NCBI RefSeq assembly: GCF_001424905.1
Contig: NZ_LMCU01000001.1
Coordinates: 923,480-987,479 of the forward strand
Reading direction: 5' to 3'
From: Leifsonia sp. Root112D2
GTDB taxonomy: Bacteria > Actinomycetota > Actinomycetes > Actinomycetales > Microbacteriaceae
Length of the DNA stretch: 64,000 nt
The notes below the pieces were generated by a model. That model had not been told where the DNA came from and did no database searches. It was given only the letters and a program-made list of their open reading frames with translations. A program made the position numbers and the translations under genes. Positions 18,251 to 28,532 of the stretch are shown piece by piece. Position 1 is the stretch's first letter, and each line of letters opens with the position of its first letter.

Positions 18251-18344
18251 GGGTTGAGGAGGCCGCCCGCGGCCGTCTCGAAACCCCACGCGTGGGCAGG
18301 TTTCGAGACGCAACCTCGTACCTCGGCTGCTCCTCAACCAGCGG
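18251..18344. repeat. Dispersed palindromic repeat, paired copy in reverse order
   Basis: Two half-units arranged head to head: GGTTGAGGAG...CGTCTCGAAACC (18252-18285) then GGTTTCGAGACG...CTCCTCAACCAGCGG (18299-18344). The order is opposite to the copy at 8373. It fills the gap between two convergent genes, so it could fold in either transcript and act as a bidirectional terminator or mRNA-stabilising hairpin. Confidence 0.85.
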
Positions 18345-18346
18345 GA

Positions 18347-19381
<1,035 letters not shown>

Positions 19382-19408
19382 CAGAGGCCCTTCCGCGATT
19401 CCATGCGT

Positions 19409-19418
19409 ATGTATACAT
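19409..19418. promoter_or_regulatory. Short perfect palindrome ATGTATACAT upstream of the LLM oxidoreductase
   Basis: A 10-base perfect palindrome 28 bases before the oxidoreductase ATG, in the only AT-rich spot of the gap. On the minus strand it includes TATACAT, which could double as a -10 box. It may be an operator for a GntR/MarR-type regulator, but no second copy was found in the window. Confidence 0.35.
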
Positions 19419-19460
19419 CAGGCAACCGGATGCTGTGGCTCACTATTCCACGCGGTGAGA

Positions 19461-20258
19461 CTAGCCCGGCGTCGTGCGGTGAGTGCGTGCTGTCCAGCGG
19501 CCCTCGTCGCGGGCGATGGCGATCGGGTAGTTCAGGGTCTCGCTGACGAGTTCGCTCGTGAGAACGACATCCGCCTCGCCCTGCGCCACCACGACGCCGT
19601 CGCGCAGCAGCATGGCATGAGTGGTCGAGGCGGGCAGTTCCTCGAGGTGATGGGTGACGAGCACGCTCGCGAGATCCGGATGCTGCCTGCGCAGCTCGTC
19701 GATGCGGTCCAGCAGGTGCTCCCGCGCCGCGATATCGAGCCCGGTGCTGGGCTCATCGAGCAGCAGCAGGTGCGGATCGGGCTGCAGGGCGCGGGCGATG
19801 AGGGCGCGGCCACGCTCGCCCTGGGAGAGGGTCGGCCACGCGGCATCCGCCCGCTCGCTCATGCCGAGCAGCTCGATGAGTGCGTCGGCCCGCTCGAGCT
19901 GGGCATCGCTCGGCTGCCAGCGCAGCATGAGGTCGTTGGTGCCGGTGACACCGGTGAGCACGACCTCGCGCACGGTGAGCGGCGAGCGCACCTGATGCCT
20001 CGGGTCGACGTGCCCGATCAGGCCACGCAGCTCGCGCAGATCGACGCGCCCGAGCCGGTGGCCGAGCACCTCGACGGTGCCGCGCGTGGGGTGCACGAGC
20101 GCGCCGCACATGCTCAACAGCGTGGACTTGCCCGCGCCGTTGGCCCCGATGAGCGCCCAGTGCTCGCCGCGGTTCACGGTGAGCGAGACGCTGTCGAGGA
20201 TCACCCGCCCCTGTCGCACGAAATCCACGGATTGCACGTTCAGGATGGGGTGGGTCAC
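19461..20258 (-). CDS. ABC transporter ATP-binding protein
   Basis: A 265-residue ATPase starting at GTG 20258 (VTHPILNVQSVDF). The open frame continues upstream only as a shadow of the aminotransferase gene. Motifs: Walker A GANGAGKSTLL, signature TLSQGERGRALIARAL, Walker B LLLLDEPSTGLD and switch His SVLVTHHLEELP. The SQGER signature and LGHRLGRVDLRELRGLIGHVD resemble the ModF/YlmA-like soluble ABC ATPases rather than a dedicated importer. No permease gene is nearby. It begins 4 bases after the aminotransferase stop, so the two are co-translated; a functional link is not obvious. Confidence 0.88.
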   Translation of the reverse strand: MTHPILNVQSVDFVRQGRVILDSVSLTVNRGEHWALIGANGAGKSTLLSMCGALVHPTRGTVEVLGHRLGRVDLRELRGLIGHVDPRHQVRSPLTVREVVLTGVTGTNDLMLRWQPSDAQLERADALIELLGMSERADAAWPTLSQGERGRALIARALQPDPHLLLLDEPSTGLDIAAREHLLDRIDELRRQHPDLASVLVTHHLEELPASTTHAMLLRDGVVVAQGEADVVLTSELVSETLNYPIAIARDEGRWTARTHRTTPG

Positions 20259-20262
20259 CGAA

Positions 20263-21516
20263 CTATTCTGCCTCTGCGCGCACTTCCGCCTCCGCCAGCA
20301 GCACGCAGGTGCACAGGCCGTCGAGTGCGGCCCGCAGATCGGCCACCGAGGCGAACGTCGGCGCGATGCGAATGTTTGCGTCGGCGGGGTCGTCGCGATA
20401 CGGGTAGGTCGACCCGGCGGGCGTGAGCGCGATCCCCGCTGCCGCAGCCAGCTCAATGGCGCGCCGGGCGCATCCGCTCTGCACCATGAGGCTCACGAAG
20501 TACCCGCCAGAAGGCCGCGTCCACTTCTCGGGGCCGGATGCGCCGAATCTCGCGCTCAAAATCTCCTCGACGGCGGCGAACCGCGGCTCCAGGATGCGAC
20601 GATGCTCGCGCATCAGCGCGCTCACCCCGTCGGCATCGCGCAACATGCGCACGTGCCTCAGCTGGTTCACCTTGTCGGGCCCAATGCTCTGCGCGGCCAT
20701 GATCTTCAGCAGCCACGCGATGTTCTCACTGGAGGCGCCCACGAACGCGACGCCGGCACCCGGGAAGGTGATCTTCGATGTGGAGGCGAACACGACCGGC
20801 CGGTTCGCGTGGCCGGCCTCGGCGGCGAGCGCCAGCACGTCGATGGGCGCAGGCACGTCGTCACTGAGGTGGTGCACGGCATAGGCGTTGTCCCAGATCA
20901 GCCGAAAATCGGGTGCGGCTGCCTGCATCGAGACCAGCTCGCGCACGACCTTCTCGCTGTAGACGGCGCCCGTCGGGTTGGAGTGCACGGGAACGCACCA
21001 CATGCCCTTGATCGAGGCATCCGCCGCCACGAGAGCCGCCGCGACCGCGGTGTCGGGGCCGTCATCCGTCATCGGAATCGGAATCATGCGCACGCCAAGC
21101 GCCTCGCACACGGAGAAGTGCCGGTCGTAGCCGGGCACGGGGCAGAGAAAACTGACGGTGCCGGAGTCGCCCGAGCGCCACGGTCCTGCCCCGTCGGGAA
21201 CCCCGTGCAGCAGCGCATGCGCCACAAAGTCGTACATGAGGTTCAGGCTGGAGTTGCCGAGCGCCAGCAGCTGCGGCACCGGCACGCGCAGTACCTCGGA
21301 GAAGATCGCGCGCAGTTCGGGCAGGCCCTGAGCCCCGCCGTAGTTGCGCAAATCCGTACCGGATGCGTCGCGAAAGTCGTCGACGCCCGGCAGCCCCAGC
21401 AGCGCATTCGAGAGGTCGAGCTGCTCGGGCGAGGGCTTGCCGCGCGTGAGGTCCAGCGTCAGCCCCCGCGCGACGAGCGCGTCGTATTCCGCGCGCAGTT
21501 CGGTCATCTCAGCCAT
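20263..21516 (-). CDS. PLP-dependent aminotransferase, actinobacterial aspartate aminotransferase type (Aminotran_MocR)
   Basis: A 417-residue fold-type I aminotransferase. The ATG at 21516 (MAEMTELRAEY) fits; a second in-frame ATG is at 21507. Family features are LTLDLTRGKPSPEQLDLSNALLGLPG, RNYGGAQGLPELRAIF, MWCVPVHSNPTGAVYS (the aldimine-ring Asn-Pro-Thr region), and the PLP-binding lysine in FASTSKITFPGAGVAF. This matches the group containing the Corynebacterium glutamicum aspartate aminotransferase, so transfer of the aspartate/glutamate amino group to 2-oxoglutarate or oxaloacetate is the most likely reaction. The divergent SulP gene begins within about 40 bases. Confidence 0.9.
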   Translation of the reverse strand: MAEMTELRAEYDALVARGLTLDLTRGKPSPEQLDLSNALLGLPGVDDFRDASGTDLRNYGGAQGLPELRAIFSEVLRVPVPQLLALGNSSLNLMYDFVAHALLHGVPDGAGPWRSGDSGTVSFLCPVPGYDRHFSVCEALGVRMIPIPMTDDGPDTAVAAALVAADASIKGMWCVPVHSNPTGAVYSEKVVRELVSMQAAAPDFRLIWDNAYAVHHLSDDVPAPIDVLALAAEAGHANRPVVFASTSKITFPGAGVAFVGASSENIAWLLKIMAAQSIGPDKVNQLRHVRMLRDADGVSALMREHRRILEPRFAAVEEILSARFGASGPEKWTRPSGGYFVSLMVQSGCARRAIELAAAAGIALTPAGSTYPYRDDPADANIRIAPTFASVADLRAALDGLCTCVLLAEAEVRAEAE

Positions 21517-21538
21517 GTACAAATCGTAGTTCTTCGCG

Positions 21539-23038
21539 GTGGGTACAGTTGATCCAGTGACTGCCGCGCCCCAGCCCCTGACCGTGTGGGGCGCACTTCG
21601 AAGCCCTCGTGCCCTGAGCGTCGAGGTGCTGGCCGGTATCGTCACGACCCTCGCACTTATTCCCGAGGTGATCTCGTTCTCGGTGATAGCGGGAGTCGAC
21701 CCGCGGGTCAGCCTCATCGCATCCGTCGTTCTGGCGGTCTCGATGTCGTTTTTGGGCGGCCGGCCCGCCATGATCACTGCTGCAGCCGGATCCGTCGCGC
21801 TCGTGATCGGCCCGCTCGTGAAGGAGCACGGCGTCGAATACCTACTGCCGACGGTCGTGCTCGCCGGCCTGGTGCAGATCGCGTTCGGGCTCGGCGGGCT
21901 GGCGCGGCTGATGCGATTCATTCCGCGCTCGGTGATGATCGGCTTCGTGAACGCCCTCGGCATTCTCATCTTCGTGGCGCAGGTGCCGCACCTGCTCGGC
22001 GTCTCGTGGCTGGCGTATCCGCTGTTCGCCCTCGCCGCACTCATCGTGCTGCTGCTGCCACGACTGACGACAGCGGTACCGGCGCCGCTCGTCGCGATCA
22101 TCGTCGTCACGGTGATAGCGGTGATCTTTCATCTGCAGGTGCCGACCGTCGGAGATGAGGGAGCCATCGGCGGCGCGCTTCCGGGCATCACGGCGCTGAC
22201 CGTGCCGCTGAATCTGCACACCCTGGGCCTGATCTGGCCGACAGCTCTGAGCGTGGCGTTCGTGGGCCTCATGGAGACGCTGCTGACCGCCAAGCTCACG
22301 GACGACATAACCGAGACGCGCTCGCACAAGGGCCGCGAATCATGGGCGCTTGGCGTCGCGAACATTCTGGCCGGCTTCTACGGCGGCATCGCCGGCTGCG
22401 CCATGATCGGCCAGACCGTGGTGAACGTGAAGCTCGGCCGCGCGCGCACCCGCATCTCCACCCTCGTCGCCGGGCTGTTTCTGCTGCTTCTCGTCACGCT
22501 GCTGAGCGGAATCATGTCGCTGATTCCCATGGTCGCCCTCGCCGCGGTCATGATGATCGTGGCGATCAAGACCGTGAACTGGCACAGCGTAAACCCCGGC
22601 ACCCTCAAGCGGATGCCCCTGCCCGAGACCCTCGTGATGGTCGTCACCATCGCCGTCGTGGTCGCCACCAACAACCTGGCGATAGGCGTCGGCGGGGGCG
22701 TGGTGCTGGCGATGGTGCTCTTCGCCAGGCGCGTGGCGCACGTTGTGCGCGTGCATCGCCTGCTCGAACCAAATGGCGAGCGGGTGCGCTACCGCGTGGT
22801 GGGTCCGCTCTTCTTCGGCAGCAGCAACGACCTCGTGGAGCAGTTCTCCTACGCGGATGACCCTGCCGAGGTGCTCGTGGACCTCAGCGAATCGCAGATC
22901 TGGGACGCCTCCACCGTTGCGGCGCTGGATTCGGTGGAGGCGAAGTACGCCCAGCACCGGGCATCCGTCACCTTCGTCGGCCTCGACGACCGCAGCGTCG
23001 ACTTTCATGCGCGACTGACCGGGCGGCTCGGCGAGTAG
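21539..23038 (+). CDS. SulP-family inorganic anion transporter with C-terminal STAS domain
   Basis: A ~499-residue permease with about 11-12 membrane segments and the SulP features LSVEVLAGIVTTLALIPEVISFSVIAGVDPRVSL and GGIAGCAMIGQTVVNVKLGRARTRIS. A C-terminal STAS domain (about residues 410-499) includes EVLVDLSESQIWDASTVAALD. Substrate is sulfate, bicarbonate or another anion; short bacterial SulPs of this type are not specific by sequence. Two starts are possible: GTG 21539 and GTG 21557. The sequence TACAGT at 21544-21549 resembles a -10 box seven bases before the second GTG, so a leaderless transcript starting at 21557 is plausible. Confidence 0.92.
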   Translation: MGTVDPVTAAPQPLTVWGALRSPRALSVEVLAGIVTTLALIPEVISFSVIAGVDPRVSLIASVVLAVSMSFLGGRPAMITAAAGSVALVIGPLVKEHGVEYLLPTVVLAGLVQIAFGLGGLARLMRFIPRSVMIGFVNALGILIFVAQVPHLLGVSWLAYPLFALAALIVLLLPRLTTAVPAPLVAIIVVTVIAVIFHLQVPTVGDEGAIGGALPGITALTVPLNLHTLGLIWPTALSVAFVGLMETLLTAKLTDDITETRSHKGRESWALGVANILAGFYGGIAGCAMIGQTVVNVKLGRARTRISTLVAGLFLLLLVTLLSGIMSLIPMVALAAVMMIVAIKTVNWHSVNPGTLKRMPLPETLVMVVTIAVVVATNNLAIGVGGGVVLAMVLFARRVAHVVRVHRLLEPNGERVRYRVVGPLFFGSSNDLVEQFSYADDPAEVLVDLSESQIWDASTVAALDSVEAKYAQHRASVTFVGLDDRSVDFHARLTGRLGE

Positions 23039-23057
23039 CGGCCCCGTTAGTGGCGGG

Positions 23058-24065
23058 TCAGCTGCGCTGCGAGCTCGCGCGCACGATCAGCTCGGGCTGA
23101 ATCACGATGCTGCGCACCGGAAGCGCCTCGGACGACTCGGCCTGGTCCCTCACCAGGTCGACGGCGCTGCGGCCGAAGACCTCCCGGGGACGGCGAACCG
23201 TTGAGAGCGGCACCGCTGCGGATGACGCGAAGTCGATGTCGTCGTAGCCCACGACGGCGAGGTCTTCGGGAATGCGAATGTCAGAACCCGTCGAGATGGC
23301 CTGCATGATGCCCATGGCCAGCGAATCGTTCGCCGCGAAGATGCCGTCTGGCCGGTTTTTCTTCGCCCTCGCCAGCAGCTGCTCCCCGGCGTCGAGCCCG
23401 GCATGAACGGAGCGCTCGACGGTCGGGATCACCTCGAGGCGAACACCCGGATGCGCATCGACGGCGGCGCGCGCGCCACGCAGGCGCTCGGAGATCTGAT
23501 GGATCTGAATCTCGCCACCGATGAACGCGATGGAGCGGCAGCCCTGTTCGATCAGGTGGGTGACCGCCCGCATCGCTCCGAGAAAGTCATCGACTGATGT
23601 TGACGAGAAGCGATCGGTCTTGCCATATGCGTCAACGAGCACCGTCGGTATTCGGCGCGTGAACAGCAGATCGAGCTCGCGCTGCCTGGTCATGCCCGAC
23701 GCGAGAATCACCCCGTAGACGCGCTGCTGCGCGAACATCTCGATGTACTGGCCCTCACGGTCGGCATCGCCGTTGCTGCTGACGATGAAGAGGAAGAGCC
23801 CGTTCTCGGCGGCGCGGCGCTCCATCGCATCCGCAAACTCCCCGAAAAATGGGTTGTTCAGCTCGAGGGCGACGAAGGCCAGGGTCTTACTCTCGCCTGC
23901 ACGCAACTGCCGCGCGGCCTCATTGCGCACATAGCCGAGATCCTTGATCGCCTTGCTGATGCGCTTCTTCGTGTCGGGTGCCACGCGATGCGGCGTATTC
24001 AGATATTTGGAGACGGTTCCGATGGACACACTCGCGCGCAGCGCCACGTCCCGAATGCTGACCAC
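23058..24065 (-). CDS. LacI-family transcriptional regulator of the rhamnoside locus
   Basis: A 335-residue repressor starting at GTG 24065. The N-terminal LacI helix-turn-helix and hinge are VSIRDVALRASVSIGTVSKYLNTPHRVAPDTKKRI and EAARQLRAGESKTLAFVALELNNPFF. The periplasmic-binding-like effector domain ends with DIRIPEDLAVVGYDDIDFASSAAVPLSTVRRP. It is divergent from the alpha-rhamnosidase gene. Similar 16-base sequences of LacI-operator type (TGAAACGTTTTATTCG and relatives) lie at the promoters of the rhamnosidase and transporter genes, so I infer that it represses this locus and is released by a rhamnose-containing sugar. Confidence 0.93.
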   Translation of the reverse strand: MVSIRDVALRASVSIGTVSKYLNTPHRVAPDTKKRISKAIKDLGYVRNEAARQLRAGESKTLAFVALELNNPFFGEFADAMERRAAENGLFLFIVSSNGDADREGQYIEMFAQQRVYGVILASGMTRQRELDLLFTRRIPTVLVDAYGKTDRFSSTSVDDFLGAMRAVTHLIEQGCRSIAFIGGEIQIHQISERLRGARAAVDAHPGVRLEVIPTVERSVHAGLDAGEQLLARAKKNRPDGIFAANDSLAMGIMQAISTGSDIRIPEDLAVVGYDDIDFASSAAVPLSTVRRPREVFGRSAVDLVRDQAESSEALPVRSIVIQPELIVRASSQRS

Positions 24066-24191
24066 TGTTGCACCGCTCCCGTGAATCGGGCGAATTCTCG
24101 TGAGCCCGAAGGGCTATCGCCGTGGACTGATCATATCGATTACTCCCGTGTTTGCCAGTGCGAACAGGGAGAAGTCGAGGTGCAAACCGAT

Positions 24192-24216
24192 CACTATCTG
24201 TGATACGTTTCACCGC
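24192..24216 (+). promoter_or_regulatory. Probable -10 box and LacI operator upstream of the rhamnosidase
   Basis: CACTAT at 24192-24197 is followed three bases later by TGATACGTTTCACCGC (24201-24216), whose core TACGTTTCA resembles the LacI-family consensus TGAAACGTTTCA. The same order, CACTAT then operator, recurs at 27514-27537 before the transporter operon. No good -35 box is visible here. Confidence 0.6.
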
Positions 24217-24271
24217 ATCCAGCACACACAGCTGCTGACAATGACGTCGAGTGACGAGGAACGCACCGCAC

Positions 24272-27200
24272 ATGATCCACCCGAGCGTCAGCGAATCACT
24301 CGATCACGCGGCACCCGATGCCGGTGACATTCGCCGAGTGCGCGAGCCTTTCGCCCTCGTCGCCGACGGCCAGTCCCAGGCGCGGGCAGGTGACGAGCGG
24401 ATCGTCGCAACCGTGGCGTCGAGCCGGCCGTCGCTCGGCTGGAAGATCGCCCCCGAACTCGGCCCACGTGGCGCCGACGCGTTCGAGGTCGAAGTCCGCG
24501 ATTCCTCGGGGCTGCCGTTCTGGGGCTCGGGCATCATCGCCTCTGACGCCACCGAGGTAACCATCGCTCGCGAACTGGCAGCGCACTCCTTGTACGAATG
24601 GCGCGTGCGGGTGACGGATGACGGCGGGCAGTGGTCGCCGTGGGCCGCCGCAGCCCTGGAGACGGGCCCGCTGGCCTACTCGGACTGGCAGGCACGGTGG
24701 CTTTCCGTGCCCCATCGCGCGCTCGTCTCGACGCCGTTCCATCTCACGCGCCCCATCGTCAGGGCCCGCCTCTACGTCACAGCGCAAGGACTCGTGCGCG
24801 CCCGGGTCAACGCTGACACCATCAATTCCGACAGGATGGATCCGACGAGAACAGACTTCGTTCGGGCCCTCTTCAGAAGCTACGACGTCACGGCATCGCT
24901 CGCCTCCGGCGAGAACGTGCTCGAGCTCGTCACCGGTCTCGGCGAATGGGCGCGCACCGGCGAGGCCCCTCGGGTGCTGGCCGAATTGGTGGTGTGGCAC
25001 GACGACGGCACGACGACGCGCATCGCTCCAGGAGCAAACTCCGCGGTGACCGAGTCTGAGGTCACGATCGATGAACCGTTTTACCTTGAACGCCACGATT
25101 CGCGTGCGCTTTCGGCCGCGGCAACGCCACTGCCCGCTCCCGTCGTCCTCGACGCTGCGGCGACGCCGGCCTCACCCGCGACACCTCCCACGAATGTCGC
25201 CTCGGACCCCACACCACCCCTGCGCACGGTGCAGACCTTCACCCCAACGCAGATCGGGCGCACGGCAGGCTCCCGCGTCTTCGATGTCGGCGTGAATATC
25301 GCGGGTCGATCGCGGCTGGTTCTGGGGCGGAACGTGCCCGCCGGCACGGTCGTCAGCGTGCTGCACGGCGAGCACATCGGCCCAGACGGGCATATCGACA
25401 CGACCAATCTCACGATGCCCTATGACCATGGGCGCGAGCGCCAGTTGACCCAATACGTGACCGGCGGCGTCGCGGGAGAAGCGCACGAACCCTGGTTCGC
25501 GTACTACGGCTTTCGCTACCTGGAGGTGCGCGGGCTTGCCGAGGACGCCGACGTGAGCGTCACCGCATACTCGATGCACACCGCGCTGCAGGCCTCGGGC
25601 ACGCTGCGGACCGACAGTCCCACGATCGATCGACTGCTGGCCGTGGCGGCGCGCACGCTTCTGAACAACGTGCACGGTGTGCCCGAAGACTGCCCGACCC
25701 GCGAGCAGGCGGCGTGGACCGGAGACACCGCATCCGTGGCCGAATACGAACTCGCCGCCTTCGACAGCGCCCGCTTTCTCGACAAGTGGATCGCCGACCT
25801 CGAGACCAGCCAGCAGGCCGACGGCCAGCTGCCCGCTATCTCGCCCGATCTGCACGCGACCCGCATGCCCTCCGACCCCGTCTGGGGTTCGGCGCTGCAC
25901 CGCATGCTGCGGGGCCACCTGCTGCACTACGGTGACCTGCGGCTCGTGCGGCGAGCACTGCCGGCGCTACGCCGCTGGGCGGACTTCCAACTGGGCTGCG
26001 CCGACGGTGACGGCATCATCTCGCGCTCGCCCATCAGCTACGGCCACGACTGGCTGGCGCTCGAGCAGACACCGCCACCCATTCATCACACGGGAGCCGT
26101 GATCGATTGCCTGCTGGCGCTCGCCGATCTCGAAGAGGCCACCGGTGATGCGGATGCCGCAGCACACCGCCGCGCGTCGGCCGACGAACTGCGCGCATCC
26201 GCCCGCCGCGCCTTCTTCGACCCGGCCACGGGCACCTTCGGCAACGGCTCACAGGGGTCGTACGCCATCGCCATCGAGGCCGGCATTCTGACGGGTCATG
26301 AGGCGCTGAACGCGGGCGAGCGACTCGTGCGGCTCGTGCGGCAGCGGGGCAATCGCGTCTCGAGCGGCTTCGCCACCACCCGCAGCGTGGTGCGGGCGCT
26401 CACCATGCTGGGCGCGTCACAGCTGGTCTACGACATTCTGCAGCAGCCCGAAGAGCCTGGCATCGGCGCCATGCTCAGCTCGGGCCCCGGCACGTTCTGG
26501 GAGTGCTGGTGGATCGACCCGAGCAACACCGGCACGGGGTCGCTCAATCACGTGGGACTCGGCGGGCCCTTCGCCGCCTGGGCATGGGAGGCGCTGGCCG
26601 GACTGCGACCGACCGCGCCCGGATACACCCGCTTTCGGGTCGCGCCGCAGTTCATCGACGACGTCAGCCGACTCGAGCTGCGCACCGAGACCGTGCGCGG
26701 CGAGGTCGCCGCGGGGTACACCCGCAGCGGGTCACGAGCGCGGGTCGAGATCACCGTGCCTCCCGGCAGCGAATGCACGCTGGCGTTCGTGGGCAGAGCG
26801 GATGAGATCCTGCAGCCGGGCACACATGTGATCGATGTCGAGATGGCGGCCTCCCCCGCCTCGCCCCCGTCGTCTTCCGCGAGGCCTTCCCGCGCATCCG
26901 TCGCACCGACCGCCGCAGATGTGGTGGGCTCACGAACCCTGCTCGCCGAGTCGCGCGTTGTGGCCGGCCGCGGCGATCCTCACATCGAGACTCTCGAGAC
27001 GCTGCGCTGCATGCCCGTTCCCCACGAGCAAGCGGACCACGCGGTGCTGAAGATCGTCGGCACCGCCCACGGTCTCTCCGACGAAGCCCCGACGGTGACC
27101 GTCACGCCTCACGCCGCGGTACCCCTCGCCGGGGTCACGTTCGTCTACGCCCTGATCGACCAGTGCATCGAGGGACCGGAACGAACCGCGACGCCGGTTC

Positions 27201-27451
27201 TCCTTCTCCATCTCAGCGATGGAACAACGCTGCGGGGCTCGTCGACGGGCTGGCCCGCGGGCTGGAATCGGGTCGCGGTCGACACGAGGCACCTGGGCCG
27301 CAATGTTGAGGTCACCGCTCTCGAGGTGGGCCTGGAGTATGGCGACGAGCCGGCCGACAATGCGCTGGCCGTCTACCCAAGCGAGAATGGCATCCGCACC
27401 GGATTCCACCTCGGCGAGGTGGGGTTCAGCACGAGTGCGCGTACGTGGTGA
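24272..27451 (+). CDS. Alpha-L-rhamnosidase, glycoside hydrolase family 78
   Basis: A 1,059-residue intracellular enzyme (no signal peptide). I prefer the ATG at 24272 with GAGGA 11 bases upstream over the earlier GTG at 24251. An N-terminal fibronectin-like domain precedes beta-sandwich regions (LYVTAQGLVRARVN), then the (alpha/alpha)6 barrel with the GH78 motif EDCPTREQAAWTGD near residue 470, which carries the acidic catalytic residues, and GPGTFWECWW near 743. The C-terminal beta-sandwich (FRVAPQF) is followed by an extra ~180-residue jelly-roll-like region from about residue 875 that ordinary GH78 enzymes lack. It removes terminal rhamnose from imported oligosaccharides or glycosides. 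Confidence 0.92.
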   Translation: MIHPSVSESLDHAAPDAGDIRRVREPFALVADGQSQARAGDERIVATVASSRPSLGWKIAPELGPRGADAFEVEVRDSSGLPFWGSGIIASDATEVTIARELAAHSLYEWRVRVTDDGGQWSPWAAAALETGPLAYSDWQARWLSVPHRALVSTPFHLTRPIVRARLYVTAQGLVRARVNADTINSDRMDPTRTDFVRALFRSYDVTASLASGENVLELVTGLGEWARTGEAPRVLAELVVWHDDGTTTRIAPGANSAVTESEVTIDEPFYLERHDSRALSAAATPLPAPVVLDAAATPASPATPPTNVASDPTPPLRTVQTFTPTQIGRTAGSRVFDVGVNIAGRSRLVLGRNVPAGTVVSVLHGEHIGPDGHIDTTNLTMPYDHGRERQLTQYVTGGVAGEAHEPWFAYYGFRYLEVRGLAEDADVSVTAYSMHTALQASGTLRTDSPTIDRLLAVAARTLLNNVHGVPEDCPTREQAAWTGDTASVAEYELAAFDSARFLDKWIADLETSQQADGQLPAISPDLHATRMPSDPVWGSALHRMLRGHLLHYGDLRLVRRALPALRRWADFQLGCADGDGIISRSPISYGHDWLALEQTPPPIHHTGAVIDCLLALADLEEATGDADAAAHRRASADELRASARRAFFDPATGTFGNGSQGSYAIAIEAGILTGHEALNAGERLVRLVRQRGNRVSSGFATTRSVVRALTMLGASQLVYDILQQPEEPGIGAMLSSGPGTFWECWWIDPSNTGTGSLNHVGLGGPFAAWAWEALAGLRPTAPGYTRFRVAPQFIDDVSRLELRTETVRGEVAAGYTRSGSRARVEITVPPGSECTLAFVGRADEILQPGTHVIDVEMAASPASPPSSSARPSRASVAPTAADVVGSRTLLAESRVVAGRGDPHIETLETLRCMPVPHEQADHAVLKIVGTAHGLSDEAPTVTVTPHAAVPLAGVTFVYALIDQCIEGPERTATPVLLLHLSDGTTLRGSSTGWPAGWNRVAVDTRHLGRNVEVTALEVGLEYGDEPADNALAVYPSENGIRTGFHLGEVGFSTSARTW

Positions 27452-27463
27452 GGCTCAGGCCAA

Positions 27464-27537
27464 TGAATCGATTTATTCAAGAAAAGTACTTGACACAAGG
27501 GATGGAATTGAGACACTATGATGAAACGTTTTATTCG
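27464..27537 (+). promoter_or_regulatory. Transporter-operon promoter flanked by two LacI-type operators
   Basis: TGAATCGATTTATTCA (27464-27479) and TGAAACGTTTTATTCG (27522-27537) are two closely similar 16-base sites. Between them lie a consensus -35 TTGACA (27490-27495) and a -10 candidate CACTAT (27514-27519, 18-base spacing), overlapping TATGAT. One site is upstream of the -35 and the other sits directly on the start region, the usual geometry for repression by looping or blocking. Confidence 0.75.
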
Positions 27538-27566
27538 AAGTCAAACTCGATGGTGAGGTGTTGATC

Positions 27567-28532
27567 GTGGTGGTTACCCTCGACGCACCCTCTCTCGTGC
27601 CCTCCTCGACCAGCCCTCGCAAGGCCGACCGCTCCCCGCGCAGGCGCGTCGTGCGCTGGTGGCTCTATCTGGCGCTGCTGCCCCTGGTGATCATCATCGG
27701 CTGGTTCGCGTACTACCCCGCCGTCTCGGCCATCTTCTGGTCGTTCTTCCACTGGCAGCCGGCGGCGGAATCGACCTTTCTCGGTTTCGGCAACTACGTC
27801 ACGATGCTGGGCGACCAGATCTGGTGGACGTCGTTCCGCAACCTCGGCTTCATCTTCCTGTTCGCCGTGGTCTCGTGGATTCTGCCGTTGCTTGCAGCTG
27901 AACTCCTGATCTCGCTGCGAAGCCAGCGCTGGCAGTTCACGATGCGCACCCTGCTCATCATTCCCATGGCGTTCCCCGGCGTGGTCACGGCTTTGGTCTG
28001 GGGCTTCTTCTACAGCCCCAACGACGGCGTGATCAACCAGACGCTCAAGGCGCTGGGGCTTGGGGCGCTGGCCCAGAACTGGACGGGACAGAACAGCACG
28101 GCGCTGCTCTCGCTGCTCTTCGTCGGCTTTCCCTTCATCGCTGGCCTGCCGTTTCTGATCTTCTACTCCAGCCTGCAGAACATTCCGACCGAGGTGCTCG
28201 AGGCGGCCCAGCTCGACGGCGTCGGGCGGTTCGCGCGATTCTGGCAGATCGACCTTCCGCTGATGGCCAGCCAGGTGCGCATCCTGCTCTTCCTCGCGGT
28301 CGTCGGAACGCTTCAGTACGGTTTCGTCGCCTATGTACTCACGCAGGGCGGCCCAGACAACGCAACGATGGTGCCGATTCTGCGCATGATCAACGTGGCC
28401 TTCTCGGGCGGCGACTGGGGATACTCCGCCGCCCTGTCGACGACGCTGTTCGTCATCACCGTCATTATCAGTGCCGTCGTCGTGATGGCACGCAAACGCG
28501 GTTCGGAAACGACCGACGGAGGTGCAATGTGA
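27567..28532 (+). CDS. Sugar ABC transporter permease, MalF-like (CUT1)
   Basis: About 321 residues with six membrane segments. The GTG at 27567 is preferred because GAGGTG ends six bases before it; a GTG at 27558 is also in frame but overlaps that site. The permease-ATPase contact loop is EVLEAAQLDGVGRFARFWQIDLPLM, the EAA motif of CUT1 inner-membrane components. It overlaps the next permease gene by GTGA. No ATPase gene is in the locus; actinobacterial CUT1 systems often share a housekeeping MsiK-type ATPase encoded elsewhere. The predicted cargo is a rhamnose-containing oligosaccharide, from the neighbours. Confidence 0.93.
   Translation: MVVTLDAPSLVPSSTSPRKADRSPRRRVVRWWLYLALLPLVIIIGWFAYYPAVSAIFWSFFHWQPAAESTFLGFGNYVTMLGDQIWWTSFRNLGFIFLFAVVSWILPLLAAELLISLRSQRWQFTMRTLLIIPMAFPGVVTALVWGFFYSPNDGVINQTLKALGLGALAQNWTGQNSTALLSLLFVGFPFIAGLPFLIFYSSLQNIPTEVLEAAQLDGVGRFARFWQIDLPLMASQVRILLFLAVVGTLQYGFVAYVLTQGGPDNATMVPILRMINVAFSGGDWGYSAALSTTLFVITVIISAVVVMARKRGSETTDGGAM

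Noticed and set aside
21517..22110. Long N-terminal extension of the aminotransferase
   Set aside because: The extra 198 codons are antisense to the SulP gene and have no family similarity.
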